This document shows positions 34,935-44,016 of a DNA stretch of 48,606 nt, piece by piece. Position numbers and translations under genes: made by a program. Source of the DNA: Gammaproteobacteria bacterium (GTDB lineage: Bacteria; Pseudomonadota; Gammaproteobacteria; JAJDOJ01); assembly GCA_026984215.1 (NCBI GenBank), contig JALSSO010000064.1, positions 1 through 48,606 of the forward strand. Direction: 5' to 3'. The notes below the pieces were generated by a model that saw nothing but the letters and a program-made list of their open reading frames with translations, made no database searches and was not told where the DNA came from. Position 1 is the stretch's first letter, and every line of letters starts with the position of its first letter.

Positions 34935-36029
34935 TCAGAGGCCGGCCAGCACCCGGCGGGCGCGCTCCTCCCAGGTATAGTTGGCCAGAAAGTCCGCCCG
35001 GGCCCGTTCCGCCAGACGCCGGCGCAGCGCCGGGTCCCCGGCCAGACGGCGCACCGCCTCCCCCCAGGCATCGAGATCTCCGGGCGGGCAGATCCAACCG
35101 TTCTCCCCATGGGTCAGCACCTCGCGGATCACGGGGAGCCCCGAGGCGATCACGGGACGCCCCGCGGCCATGTATTCGAACAGCTTCATGGGCGACATCC
35201 AGCGCGCGATGTCCTGGCCGCTGGAGACCACGACACGCTCCAAGGGGGGCAGCAAGGCCACATCGAATCGGGCAAGCCGCTCCGGGATCTGTTGGTGCGG
35301 CACATGGCCGTGCAGGCGCAGGTTCTCCGGCACACCGCGTGATCGAATCCGCGCAATCTCTTCTTCCGTCCCGCCCACGATGTGGAAGTCGTGCTGCGGA
35401 AAGCGGTGGGCCAGGGCCACCACGGTCTCCCAGCCTTTGCCGGGCAGCAGGCTCCCCACATAGCCGAACTGGACACGCTCACGCTCGGGCGGTGGGGGCA
35501 ACGCCTCCATGGGATCGGCGCCATCGTGCGCGGCCACGACCTGGTGAGCCTGCAAGGTGTCGGCGAACCGCTCCAAGTAATGCGCCCGCAGGGACTCGGT
35601 GATCACCACCAGCCGCCGGAAAGCGGCCCCGCGGAACAAACGCCGCAGCAGCCGGGCCTTGGCCCGGCTGTCCGGCGGCGTATGCTGCTCGAGCACCACG
35701 GGCGACCCGGCGGCTGCTGCGCTGGACACGGCGTACAGACACCGCCCGTAGACGAGGTCGGAGGGCACTTTGCGCGCGAAGCGCCATGCCGTGGACATGC
35801 GCAACAGCCGCTTCGCGCCGGGGATGCGGGTATGACCATAAGAGCGGATCGAAAACCGCCCGTTCGTCCCATAGTAGCGATGGATCTCCGGGGCGGTCCC
35901 GGAACGCACGTGCGCGAACACTTCCACCCCGTGTCCATTGCGCGTCCAGGCATCGGCCATCTTCATGATGAACACCGCCTCCGCCGACGACGTAATGAAA
36001 TGCGTATCGGAAAAGTACAGAATCCTCAT
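34935..36029 (-). CDS. Glycosyltransferase, GT4 family
   Basis: A 364-aa GT-B fold enzyme. The N-terminal acceptor domain starts MRILYFSDTHFITSSAEA. The donor domain has GSLLPGKGWETVV and the nucleotide-sugar motif SPMKLFEYMAAGRPVIAS at about 276-293. The SSAEAVFIMKMADAW stretch resembles wall- or capsule-related GT4 enzymes, but acceptor and sugar are unknown. It overlaps the upstream glycosyltransferase by 4 bp (ATGA), so the two probably act on the same glycan. Confidence 0.85.
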   Translation of the reverse strand: MRILYFSDTHFITSSAEAVFIMKMADAWTRNGHGVEVFAHVRSGTAPEIHRYYGTNGRFSIRSYGHTRIPGAKRLLRMSTAWRFARKVPSDLVYGRCLYAVSSAAAAGSPVVLEQHTPPDSRAKARLLRRLFRGAAFRRLVVITESLRAHYLERFADTLQAHQVVAAHDGADPMEALPPPPERERVQFGYVGSLLPGKGWETVVALAHRFPQHDFHIVGGTEEEIARIRSRGVPENLRLHGHVPHQQIPERLARFDVALLPPLERVVVSSGQDIARWMSPMKLFEYMAAGRPVIASGLPVIREVLTHGENGWICPPGDLDAWGEAVRRLAGDPALRRRLAERARADFLANYTWEERARRVLAGL

Positions 36030-37132
36030 ACACCCGCCTCGCGGAGCAGCCGTTCCAATGTGCCGATGTGCCTTTCCAAGCCATGGGCGGCCACCGCGTA
36101 TGCGCGCGCGCGCCGCCCCATGGCCCGGCGGCGGTCGGCGTCGTTCAGCAGCGCCTCCACGTCCCGCGCCAATCGCTCCGGCGTACCCGAACGCATGCCG
36201 AGCCCCCGGCGGACGAGCACCTCATCGGGATCGACCTCCAGAGAAACCACCGGGACACCGCGCATCCACGCCTGGATGAAGGTATTGGGAAACCCCTCGG
36301 CCCGGCTCGTGTTCACGAAGACATGGGCCTGAGCCAGCACTTCGTTGACCCGCTCCAACGGTTGTTCGCCCAGGTACCGCACCTGCGGGTGGCGGCGCAG
36401 GCGCGCCTCGATGCCCGCCTGGTAACGAGGGTGTTCCGCCCGTCCGATCATCACGAACTCCACGTCCTTGCGCTGCGCGAGCCGCCCGGCCAGGTCGAGA
36501 AAGACCTCCGGCCGTTTCATCGGCTTGACGTTGGCCACCCACACCACCCGCAGGGGGGCGTCGGGCTTGATCGGCTCCGGGGGAATGGGATGCACGTTGG
36601 GGAAGACCCAATCCGCACGCCGGTGCCAGCGCGTTTCCAGCACCTCGGACTGATAGCGGGCCTGCGCCAACACCCGATCGGCATGCCGGATGCCGTATTC
36701 CAAGAGGCGGCGGTTCCAGAGCGCCATGGGCAGGGTCCGGTTGCGCGGCGCACGGAACGGCAGCAGGTCCATCACACTCGCCACCTGCCACACCACCGGA
36801 ATCCCCCGGCTGCGCCCATAACGCACGGCGAGTCCCGTGAGCCCGTTACCCACGCGGTTGAGGATCACGTCCGGACGAATGCCGTCCAGACGACGTGCCA
36901 GCGGCCGCCACATCAAGGGGTGATAGGGGTAGAACAGCCGGGCCAGGAGGGGATGGATACCCATGGGATGCAGGCGCAACGGGGTGGGCGCCACCGGTGT
37001 GCCGCGATCCCGGTAGACGTAGTGCACCTCCCAACCGCGCGCGGCCAGCGCCTCGCCGATCACCTTGAGTTGATACTCGGCCCCACCCTGCAGCTGGTCC
37101 CAGTACCCGTCGCAGACGATGGCCAGGCGCAT
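36026..37132 (-). CDS. Glycosyltransferase, GT4 family
   Basis: A 368-aa GT-B enzyme. MRLAIVCDGYWDQLQGGAEY is a typical GT4 opening with the donor-site glycine loop. NVKPMKRPEVFLDLAGRLA and SRAEGFPNTFIQAWMRGVPV (about 275-294) form the sugar-nucleotide site. ATG 37132 lies one base after the Nudix stop (TGAGATG); an extension to 37156 would run into the Nudix coding region. It is the middle gene of a nudix-GT-GT run, pointing to surface polysaccharide or glycolipid synthesis. Confidence 0.85.
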   Translation of the reverse strand: MRLAIVCDGYWDQLQGGAEYQLKVIGEALAARGWEVHYVYRDRGTPVAPTPLRLHPMGIHPLLARLFYPYHPLMWRPLARRLDGIRPDVILNRVGNGLTGLAVRYGRSRGIPVVWQVASVMDLLPFRAPRNRTLPMALWNRRLLEYGIRHADRVLAQARYQSEVLETRWHRRADWVFPNVHPIPPEPIKPDAPLRVVWVANVKPMKRPEVFLDLAGRLAQRKDVEFVMIGRAEHPRYQAGIEARLRRHPQVRYLGEQPLERVNEVLAQAHVFVNTSRAEGFPNTFIQAWMRGVPVVSLEVDPDEVLVRRGLGMRSGTPERLARDVEALLNDADRRRAMGRRARAYAVAAHGLERHIGTLERLLREAGV

Positions 37133-37133
37133 C

Positions 37134-37583
37134 TCAACCGCCCGCCGCGCAGCCACTCGTGCGGTGAGCCCAGTCGAGCACCGCCTGGACCCGTGGAACC
37201 AGCAGTCGGCGGGCCGCCGCGTAGTCGAGCCAGCGGTACTCGTGGTGTTCCGGCCGCCCCAACTCCGGATTCACGCCGAGCACCACCGCCTCCTGCGGGG
37301 TAGCCGCCAGATAGTAGCGCGCGACCTTGCCACGCCCGTAGGGCGGGGTCTCCATGTACACCTCCCCCCAACGAAACTCCAGTACAGTGATTCCCGTCTC
37401 CTCACGAACCTCCCTGCAGGCCGCCTCCAGGGGATCCTCTCCTGAGCCCACCTCACCTTTCGGAAAATCCCAGTACCGATAGGCCCGCAGGAGCAGGTAC
37501 CGGCATCCGGTCGGGGTCTGGCGGATCACCACCACGCCGGCCGAAAGGACCCCAGAGCCGCTTGCGACCCCCTCCACGCTCAT
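37134..37583 (-). CDS. Nudix hydrolase
   Basis: A 149-aa Nudix enzyme with a complete box from residue 43 (GEVGSGEDPLEAACREV) to 65 (REETGI). YLLLRAYRYWDFPKG before it and the late HHEYRWLDYAAA fit the diadenosine tetraphosphatase-like branch (MutT/Ap4A hydrolase). Substrates may be dinucleoside polyphosphates or nucleotide sugars; the neighbouring glycosyltransferases make the latter worth a thought. It is divergent from the bTHX gene, 46 bp away. Confidence 0.85.
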   Translation of the reverse strand: MSVEGVASGSGVLSAGVVVIRQTPTGCRYLLLRAYRYWDFPKGEVGSGEDPLEAACREVREETGITVLEFRWGEVYMETPPYGRGKVARYYLAATPQEAVVLGVNPELGRPEHHEYRWLDYAAARRLLVPRVQAVLDWAHRTSGCAAGG

Positions 37584-37629
37584 ACTAAGCTTTGCCGCCT
37601 TCGAAATTCAGAACGGGAGGCAGACGGCC

Positions 37630-37731
37630 ATGGGTGCAGGCGACATGCGCACGCGGCGCGGAAAGATCCGGGCGGGCAGCTACGGCAACACACGTCCACA
37701 CAAGCCGAAGAAGAAGTCGAAAAAATCGTGA
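37630..37731 (+). CDS. 30S ribosomal protein bTHX
   Basis: A 33-codon gene reading MGAGDMRTRRGKIRAGSYGN and then TRPHKPKKKSKKS. This matches the bTHX/THX protein (MGKGDKRTRRGKI.RGTYG.) that sits in the head of the small ribosomal subunit of Thermus and many proteobacteria. It is extremely basic. GGGAGG lies 9 nt before the ATG. It lies between the Nudix gene and rimO, and its hairpin terminator is shared with rimO. Confidence 0.85.
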   Translation: MGAGDMRTRRGKIRAGSYGNTRPHKPKKKSKKS

Positions 37732-37736
37732 TCCGG

Positions 37737-37757
37737 CGGCCGGCCCGAAGCCGGCCG
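37737..37757. terminator. Hairpin between bTHX and rimO
   Basis: An 8-bp GC stem around the loop CCGAA lies 5 nt after the bTHX stop, followed by TTCCATTTC on the plus strand. On the minus strand, after the rimO stop, a T6 run occurs about 15 nt beyond it. It probably serves both genes. Confidence 0.6.
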
Positions 37758-37779
37758 TTCCATTTCGGGCAGGAGGTGG

Positions 37780-39123
37780 TCACGGGACCATCCGCCCGCG
37801 CAGATCGTAGACGTCGGCCGTCTCGATCCGCACCCGCACGCGATCGCCCGGTGTGACGTCCGGCCGCGCCGGGAATCGCACCTGCCCGTCCACCTCGGGC
37901 GCGTCCCAGGGCGTGCGCCCCACCGCCTCGCCCCCTTCCACGGCGTCCACCAACACCTCCACCTCCACGCCCACCCGCCGGGCGAGCCGCTGCGCGCTGA
38001 CCCGCGCGGCCACCTCCATGAAACGCGCCTGGCGATCCAGGGCCACATCCTCCGCCACCGGATCGGACAGCGCGTTGGCCGCCGCTCCCTCGACGGGGGA
38101 GTAGACGAAGCATCCCGCCCGGTCGATCCCGGCCGCCTCCACGAAATCCAGCAGACGCTCGAAGTCCGCCTCGGTCTCGCCGGGAAATCCCACGATGAAG
38201 GTACTGCGCAGCGCCAACTCCGGGCAGACCTCGCGCCAGCGCCGGACCCGCTCCAACGTCCCCTCCACCGCCGCCGGCCGGCGCATGGCCCTGAGGATGG
38301 GCGGGCTGGCGTGCTGAAACGGCACGTCCAGGTAGGGCAGGAGCAGGCCTTCGGCCATCAATGCCACCAGCTCATCCACGTGGGGATAGGGGTAGACGTA
38401 GTGCAACCGCACCCAGACCCCCAGGCCGCCCAAGGCCCGGACCAAGTCCGTGATCCGCGCCTTCACCGGCCGCCCGCCCCAGAACCCGGTGCTGTAACGC
38501 AGGTCCGAACCGTAGGCCGCCGTGTCCTGCGCGACCACCAGGAGCTCTCGCACCCCACCGGCCACCAGCCGCTCGGCCTCGGCCAGCACTTCGCCCACGG
38601 GGCGGCTGCGCTGCGGCCCGCGCAGCCGCGGGATGATGCAAAAGCTGCAGCGCCGGTCGCAGCCCTCGGCGATCTTGAGATAGGCATAGTGCGCCGGAGT
38701 CAGGCGCACGCCCTCGCCGGGCAGCAGCCGCAGAAAGGATTCCCTCGGCGGCGGAAGGTGGCGGTGGACGGCGTGCATCACCGCCTCGTAGTCATGCGGT
38801 CCGGTCACGGCGAGCACCCGCGGGTGCGCCTCGCGGATACGCCCGGCCTCGGCGCCCAGGCAACCGGTCACGACGACCCTTCCATTCTCCTCCAGGGCCT
38901 CGCCGATGGCCTCCAGCGACTCGGCGCGGGCCTCGTCGATGAAGCCACAGGTGTTCACGATCACCAGGTCCGCCTCGTCGTAGCACCCCACCAGTTCATA
39001 CCCCTCGGCGCGGAGCTGCGTCAGGATCCGCTCGGAGTCCACCAGCGCCTTCGCGCAGCCCAGGCTCACCAAACCCACCCGCCGCGCGCGGTCCCCGGTC
39101 GTGTCCGGTTCCGGCTCAGCCAT
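37780..39123 (-). CDS. rimO: Ribosomal protein S12 methylthiotransferase RimO
   Basis: A 447-aa radical-SAM enzyme that adds a methylthio group to an aspartate of ribosomal protein S12. Cluster 1 is held by C155, C159 and C162 (CDRRCSFC). The N-terminal cluster has C23, C59 and C88 ([24 protein letters not shown]). A TRAM domain closes the protein ([10 protein letters not shown] ... [20 protein letters not shown]). Its length and the [13 protein letters not shown] start separate it from MiaB. ATG 39123 overlaps the upstream glycosyltransferase stop by 8 bp, so it is probably transcribed from within that gene or with it. Confidence 0.95.
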   Translation of the reverse strand: MAEPEPDTTGDRARRVGLVSLGCAKALVDSERILTQLRAEGYELVGCYDEADLVIVNTCGFIDEARAESLEAIGEALEENGRVVVTGCLGAEAGRIREAHPRVLAVTGPHDYEAVMHAVHRHLPPPRESFLRLLPGEGVRLTPAHYAYLKIAEGCDRRCSFCIIPRLRGPQRSRPVGEVLAEAERLVAGGVRELLVVAQDTAAYGSDLRYSTGFWGGRPVKARITDLVRALGGLGVWVRLHYVYPYPHVDELVALMAEGLLLPYLDVPFQHASPPILRAMRRPAAVEGTLERVRRWREVCPELALRSTFIVGFPGETEADFERLLDFVEAAGIDRAGCFVYSPVEGAAANALSDPVAEDVALDRQARFMEVAARVSAQRLARRVGVEVEVLVDAVEGGEAVGRTPWDAPEVDGQVRFPARPDVTPGDRVRVRIETADVYDLRGRMVP

Positions 39124-40159
39124 TCCAAACCTCGTCATAGACCTGTTCCATACGGCGCGCAACCGCCTCCCAGCGAAATGCCATGGCCCGCTCGCGTGCC
39201 GCTCGCCCCATGGCCGCAAGCCGTTCGACCTCCCCGCGCAGCACCCGCACGGCGTCCACCATCGCCTCGGCCTCCCCGCGCGGCGTCAGCCAAGCGCAAC
39301 GGGTGTCCACATAGTCGAGCGTGCCCGGGATTTCGGTGGTCACGAGCGGCGTCCCGCAGGCCATGGCCTCCAGCAGCGCATTGTTTGCGGTCCCGTCCAC
39401 CAGCGGCAGGAGCAGGACATGCGCCCGCCGGTACAAATCGCGCAGCGCCGCATCGGAGACGCCGACGTGGAGACGCACGCCCGGCTTGCCGGCGAAACGC
39501 CCGGCCACGGATTGCGGCACCACCAGGTCGAAGCATACGTCCGCGTCACCTTCCAAGGCGGCCATGACCCGCTCCAGGGTGTCGAAGTCGCGCAGATGGG
39601 CGCCCACCGTGAGGCACCGGAACGGTCCGTGCGGTGGGGAGCGCCCCTCGCCCGGGTGGAAATACGCCACGTCCACGCCATGTGGTACGTAGTGGAGCCG
39701 GTCCTCCGGAATCCAGCGTCCCAGGAACTCCCGTTGCACCGTGGAGACCATCACGCAGGCATCCAGCCGGCCCAGATGGCGCCGGTCCACGACCACTTCG
39801 ACGAAGCGGCGCTCGGGCGTGTGATACGTCGCGATCAAGCGGCAATGCGGCAGTCGGCGACGCAGCGCGCCCAAATAACGATAGCAGTTCTCGCCGTACA
39901 GGAAATGGAACACCCGCCGGCCGGGGCGCAGGGCGCGCAGGGCCGCTCGCAGCTCGGCCATGAGCTCTCCACGATGATACCAGCACAATCCCGCGCGCCG
40001 TTCCCAGGGGCGCAACGCCCTGGCCACGGCACGCTCCGCCACCCCCCGGACCTCCGCGCAGATCCGCCGCCCTTCGAGGTAATCCGCCAACCGGTCGTAG
40101 CCAGAGTGTCCGGCATGGTGTTTGATCCGCTTGACGATCAGGTTACGCTCCACGCGCAT
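39116..40159 (-). CDS. Glycosyltransferase, GT4-like
   Basis: A 347-aa GT-B protein. [20 protein letters not shown] and [10 protein letters not shown] lie in the acceptor half. [13 protein letters not shown] and [20 protein letters not shown] (about 255-274) form the donor half. The [21 protein letters not shown] start resembles enzymes that act on exported glycans. ATG 40159 has CGGGGA 4 nt upstream. The start codon overlaps that of the divergent plus-strand glycosyltransferase in a shared CATG. Confidence 0.82.
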   Translation of the reverse strand: MRVERNLIVKRIKHHAGHSGYDRLADYLEGRRICAEVRGVAERAVARALRPWERRAGLCWYHRGELMAELRAALRALRPGRRVFHFLYGENCYRYLGALRRRLPHCRLIATYHTPERRFVEVVVDRRHLGRLDACVMVSTVQREFLGRWIPEDRLHYVPHGVDVAYFHPGEGRSPPHGPFRCLTVGAHLRDFDTLERVMAALEGDADVCFDLVVPQSVAGRFAGKPGVRLHVGVSDAALRDLYRRAHVLLLPLVDGTANNALLEAMACGTPLVTTEIPGTLDYVDTRCAWLTPRGEAEAMVDAVRVLRGEVERLAAMGRAARERAMAFRWEAVARRMEQVYDEVWNG

Positions 40160-41390
40160 GAGATCCCCGCTTTCCCCTTCATTCCCGCCGCACCACGCAC
40201 GGGCCTCGAACGCCGCCGACGTGCCGCGCAGGATCCTCATCCTTTCCCCCACCCCGACGCACCCCGTCACCGCGGGCAACCGCGCCTACGTGCTGGCGAC
40301 GGCCCGCCTCATGGAGGCCCAGGGGCACACGGTCCACCTCGCCTACGTTCCACGGGAGGGCCCTCCGGATCCGGCGCTCCGGGCCCACTGGGGAGAACGA
40401 CTGCACCTGCTGCCATACACACATCCCCGACCCCTGGGTGTACGCCTGCGCCGGCGCCTGGGCCGTTGGACCCGTCTGCCCTCCTGGCGTTACAACCTGC
40501 CCGTGGACGCCTGGTACGACCCCGCCATCGACTCCGCGCTGGAGACATTGGTGCGGGACCAGGGTTTCGACACACTCGTGGTACATTATGTCTTCCTGTC
40601 GCGGGCCTTTCTGAGATTCGGGCCGCAGGTCCGCAAGGCGTTGATCACGCACGACGTGTTCACCGACCGCTATCGGCGCTATTTGCAGGAGGGGCTCGTG
40701 CCGCGCTGGTTCTCCACCTCGCGCCGGCAGGAGGCCCGGGCATTGGAGCGGGCCGACGTGGTTGTCGCCCTCCAGGACGAGGAAGCGGCCTTCTTCCGCC
40801 AGATCACCCGGCGCCCGGTGCTCACCCTCGGGCACCCCATCGAGCTACGGCCGCAGCCCTGGGAGGCCGCCATCCCCGGCCGTATCCTGATGGTGGGATC
40901 GCGCAACCCGCTGAATGTCCAAGCGGCTCGCGCCTTCCTGAAACAGGTGCTGCCCGAGGTTCGCAAGGCCGTTGCCCAGGCCCATTTGGCCGTGGCGGGC
41001 ACCCTGGGCGAGGCCCTGGGCGAGCGCGAGGGCTTGGTATGCCTGGGACGCCTGGAGGATCTCGCCCCCGCCTACGCCCAAGCCAGCGCGGTGGTCATCC
41101 CCGTGACCGCTGGGACGGGACTGAAGATCAAGCTCGTGGAGGCGCTGGGCTACGGACGTCCGGTGGTCTCCACGCGCCACGGCGCCACCGGTGTGACCGA
41201 CGACACCCGCATGGCCCTGCTGCGCACGGAAGGGCAGCACGACATGCCGCCGGCCCTGATCCGGGTATTACGGGACCAGGACTGTGCCCGGAATCTGGCC
41301 GAGGCTGGGCTGGACTACGCCGAAGGCTGGAACCGTCGATGCCAGGCGACACTGCGCCGGATCCTGGGGCCGCCGCCCGCCACCGGCTGA
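40158..41390 (+). CDS. Glycosyltransferase, GT4 family
   Basis: A 410-aa GT-B enzyme with ILILSPTPTHPVTAGNRAYV as the opening and GTGLKIKLVEALGYGRPVVS (about 319-338) as the donor-sugar motif. This is the cluster type that includes sugar transferases of surface glycans. ATG 40158 shares CATG with the divergent enzyme; GTG 40221, just before the first beta strand, is a possible shorter start. Its 3' end overlaps tmcA by 52 bp in another frame. Confidence 0.83.
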   Translation: MRSPLSPSFPPHHARASNAADVPRRILILSPTPTHPVTAGNRAYVLATARLMEAQGHTVHLAYVPREGPPDPALRAHWGERLHLLPYTHPRPLGVRLRRRLGRWTRLPSWRYNLPVDAWYDPAIDSALETLVRDQGFDTLVVHYVFLSRAFLRFGPQVRKALITHDVFTDRYRRYLQEGLVPRWFSTSRRQEARALERADVVVALQDEEAAFFRQITRRPVLTLGHPIELRPQPWEAAIPGRILMVGSRNPLNVQAARAFLKQVLPEVRKAVAQAHLAVAGTLGEALGEREGLVCLGRLEDLAPAYAQASAVVIPVTAGTGLKIKLVEALGYGRPVVSTRHGATGVTDDTRMALLRTEGQHDMPPALIRVLRDQDCARNLAEAGLDYAEGWNRRCQATLRRILGPPPATG

Positions 41391-43546
41391 GCCTGGCCCT
41401 GGCCGGGCCGCGCGACTGGGCCCGCCAGCAGGCGCTCACCCTGCTGGCCGGCTTCGGCGCCGACGCCCTGTGGGTCACCGACGCCCCACCCGAGGGGGTC
41501 GAGGCGCTCCCCGCGGAACGGGCACGCCGGCTGCTGGGACGCGACCTGCCGGCGCTGGTGTTCGACGCCTGGGCCGGGCTCGATCTGGAGGCGCTGGGCG
41601 CCACCACCGGCGCGGTGGTCGGCGGGGGGCTGTTCCTTCTGCTGTGCCCCGGCCTGGACGCATGGCCCGAGTTCGCCGACCCGGATCACGCCCGCATCGC
41701 CGTGCACCCCTTCACGGCGGCGGACGTCCCCGGCCGTTTCCTGCGGCGCATGGCCCGGATCGTCGCCGCCCATCCGGGCATCCACGTGATCACCCCCACC
41801 ACGCCATGGGTCCTGGTGAACCAACGGCTCCGGGCCCACCTGCAGGCGCCGCCCGCAGCCGGGCCGCAATCGGTACCGCCCCCCTGCCGCACGCCGGACC
41901 AGGCCCGCGCGGTGGAGGCCGTGCTGCGGGTGGCCCGCGGCCATCGCCGGCGGCCCGTGGTGATCACCGCCCACCGGGGCCGCGGCAAGAGCACGGCGCT
42001 GGGCATCGCCGCCGCGCGGCTCCTGCAACACGACTACGGCGAGATCGTGGTCACCGCTCCGGATCCGGGAGCTGCCGAAGCCGCCTTTCTCATCGCCGCG
42101 CGCCTGCTCGGGCAGGGCGAACGGCACCGTTTCGCCATCCATCACGGCGGCAGTGCGCTGCGCTTCGCCGCGCCCGACGGTCTGCTGCGCGAGACACAGC
42201 GGCCGCGACTGGTTCTGGTGGACGAGGCCGCGGCCATCCCCACCCCCGTTCTGACCCGGCTGCTGCAACGCCACGCGCGCATCGTCTTCGCCACCACCGA
42301 GCACGGCTACGAGGGCAGCGGGCGGGGTTTCACGCTGCGTTTCCGCAAGGCCCTGGACACCCTCACCCGGCGCTGGCGCGAAGTGCGCCTCGAACATCCC
42401 ATCCGCTGGGCGCCGGGCGACCCGCTGGAGGCGTTCGCCTCCAGCGCCCTGCTCCTCGACGCCGCCCCCGCCCCGGCCGATTCCTTCGCCGGAGTGCAGG
42501 TCGGGGAGCTCGCCTTCGAGCGCCTGGATCGGGGCCGCCTGGTCGAGGACGAGGCGCTGCTGGGGGAGCTGTTCGGCCTATTGGTCACGGCCCATTACCG
42601 CACCCGCCCCACCGACCTGCGCCACCTGCTCGACGGGCTCAATCTGCGGGTTTGGGTGGCCCGCTGGAAGGGTCGCCTGGCCGCCTGCGCCCTCACCGCC
42701 CGCGAGGGCGGATTCGACACGCAGGCGGCGACCGAGATCTACGAACGCCGCCGCCGACCCCATGGCCACCTGCTGCCAGAGACCCTGGCCGCGCACGCAG
42801 GCCTGCCCGAAGCGCCCACCCTCCACTGCGAGCGGGTGCTGCGCATCGCCGTCCATCCCCGGCTCCAGGGCCGTGGCATCGGCTCGGCCCTGATCCGCCA
42901 CCTGGCGGCACACATCGCCACGGAGCCCCGCGACTACCTGGGTGCCTCGTTCGGCGCCACGGAGGACCTCCTGCGCTTCTGGGCCCGACTCGGCCTGCAC
43001 CCGGTGCGCCTGGGTATCCACCGCGGCGCGGCCAGTGGAGAACACTCGGCGGTGGTGATGCGGCCGCTGTCGGCCGCCGGGACCGCCCTCTACCGCCGTG
43101 CCCGCGCGCGTTTCCTGGACGCCTTTCCCCATCTACTGACCGATCCGCTGCGGGACCTGGAACCCGGACTGGCCGCCCGGCTGTTACGGCGCCTGCCCGG
43201 CGAGCCGCCGCCCGCCCCGCTGGATGGCGACGCACGACGCGATGCGGCCTGTTTCGCCTTCGGCCGGCGCGGCTACGAGGTGAGCCTGACCGCCTTGTGG
43301 CGGCTGGGCCTGTGCGGCCTGGGCGCCGGCGTCGAGCTGCCGCCCCCGCTGCTGGCCCCGTGGATGGCCAAGGTCATGCAGCGCCTGGACTGGGAGACCA
43401 CCGCCCGGCGCACCGGGCTGGGTGGTCGCGCGGCGGTCGAGCGCGCCCTGCGGCAGGCGGCCGCCGGTTTGATCCGAGGCCTACGCCAGGCCCGCGAATT
43501 GGGCGACAATGATCGGCAACGTCGCGCGGCCATCGATCCACCATGA
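41339..43546 (+). CDS. tmcA: tRNA(Met) cytidine acetyltransferase TmcA
   Basis: A 735-aa enzyme that acetylates the wobble cytidine (C34) of elongator tRNA-Met. An N-terminal domain is followed by an RNA-helicase-like module with P-loop TAHRGRGKST (about 209-218) and LVDEAAAIPTP as its Walker B. The GNAT core RIAVHPRLQGRGIGSALIRH lies near 502-521, and the tail binds tRNA. ATG 41339 is chosen because MPGDTAPDPGAAARHRLSLA leads straight into the family start; it overlaps the preceding gene by 52 bp. A much longer open frame upstream is antisense to other genes. The stop overlaps the next start (ATGA). Confidence 0.92.
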   Translation: MPGDTAPDPGAAARHRLSLALAGPRDWARQQALTLLAGFGADALWVTDAPPEGVEALPAERARRLLGRDLPALVFDAWAGLDLEALGATTGAVVGGGLFLLLCPGLDAWPEFADPDHARIAVHPFTAADVPGRFLRRMARIVAAHPGIHVITPTTPWVLVNQRLRAHLQAPPAAGPQSVPPPCRTPDQARAVEAVLRVARGHRRRPVVITAHRGRGKSTALGIAAARLLQHDYGEIVVTAPDPGAAEAAFLIAARLLGQGERHRFAIHHGGSALRFAAPDGLLRETQRPRLVLVDEAAAIPTPVLTRLLQRHARIVFATTEHGYEGSGRGFTLRFRKALDTLTRRWREVRLEHPIRWAPGDPLEAFASSALLLDAAPAPADSFAGVQVGELAFERLDRGRLVEDEALLGELFGLLVTAHYRTRPTDLRHLLDGLNLRVWVARWKGRLAACALTAREGGFDTQAATEIYERRRRPHGHLLPETLAAHAGLPEAPTLHCERVLRIAVHPRLQGRGIGSALIRHLAAHIATEPRDYLGASFGATEDLLRFWARLGLHPVRLGIHRGAASGEHSAVVMRPLSAAGTALYRRARARFLDAFPHLLTDPLRDLEPGLAARLLRRLPGEPPPAPLDGDARRDAACFAFGRRGYEVSLTALWRLGLCGLGAGVELPPPLLAPWMAKVMQRLDWETTARRTGLGGRAAVERALRQAAAGLIRGLRQARELGDNDRQRRAAIDPP

Positions 43547-44016
43547 CCGACCACTACCTCCTCTTGAAAGCCCTCCACATCCTCGGCGCCATGCTGTTCG
43601 CGGGCAACATCATGGTCACGGCGCTGTGGAAGTTCATGGCCGATCGCTCGCGCTCGGCCAGCATCATCGCCTACGCCCAGCGCATGGTGACCCTGACCGA
43701 CTTCACCTTCACCACCGTCGGCGCGGGGCTGCTCATCGCCACGGGCTGGACCATGGGCACGAACCATGGGGGCGTGGGCGCGGTGTACTGGATCCGCATG
43801 GGCTGGTACCTGTTCCTGGCCTCGGTCCTGCTCTGGGGGTTCGTGCTGATCCCCGTCCAGGTCCTCCAGACCCAAATGGCGCGCCGGTTCCAGCTCGGCG
43901 GGGCCATCCCCGAGCGTTACTGGGGGCTGGCCCGGGTCTGGTACGTGCTCGGTGCCGTGGCGGTGGCCCTGCCGCTGGCGAACCTCTACTTCATGGTGTT
44001 CAAACCCACCGGCTGA
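43543..44016 (+). CDS. DUF2269 family membrane protein
   Basis: A 157-aa protein with four membrane helices (about 5-25, 50-72, 85-105, 128-150), fitting the DUF2269 family of predicted integral membrane proteins. KALHILGAMLFAGNIMVTALWK at the start, with paired His and Met, could bind heme or metal but this is speculative. Function unknown. Its ATG overlaps the tmcA stop by 4 bp, and its own TGA overlaps the polX ATG by one base (TGATG). Confidence 0.75.
   Translation: MTDHYLLLKALHILGAMLFAGNIMVTALWKFMADRSRSASIIAYAQRMVTLTDFTFTTVGAGLLIATGWTMGTNHGGVGAVYWIRMGWYLFLASVLLWGFVLIPVQVLQTQMARRFQLGGAIPERYWGLARVWYVLGAVAVALPLANLYFMVFKPTG

Noticed and set aside
39101-41338. Very long plus-strand open frame upstream of tmcA
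   Set aside because: It runs antisense to a glycosyltransferase and through another in a different frame; only the part from 41339 has TmcA motifs.
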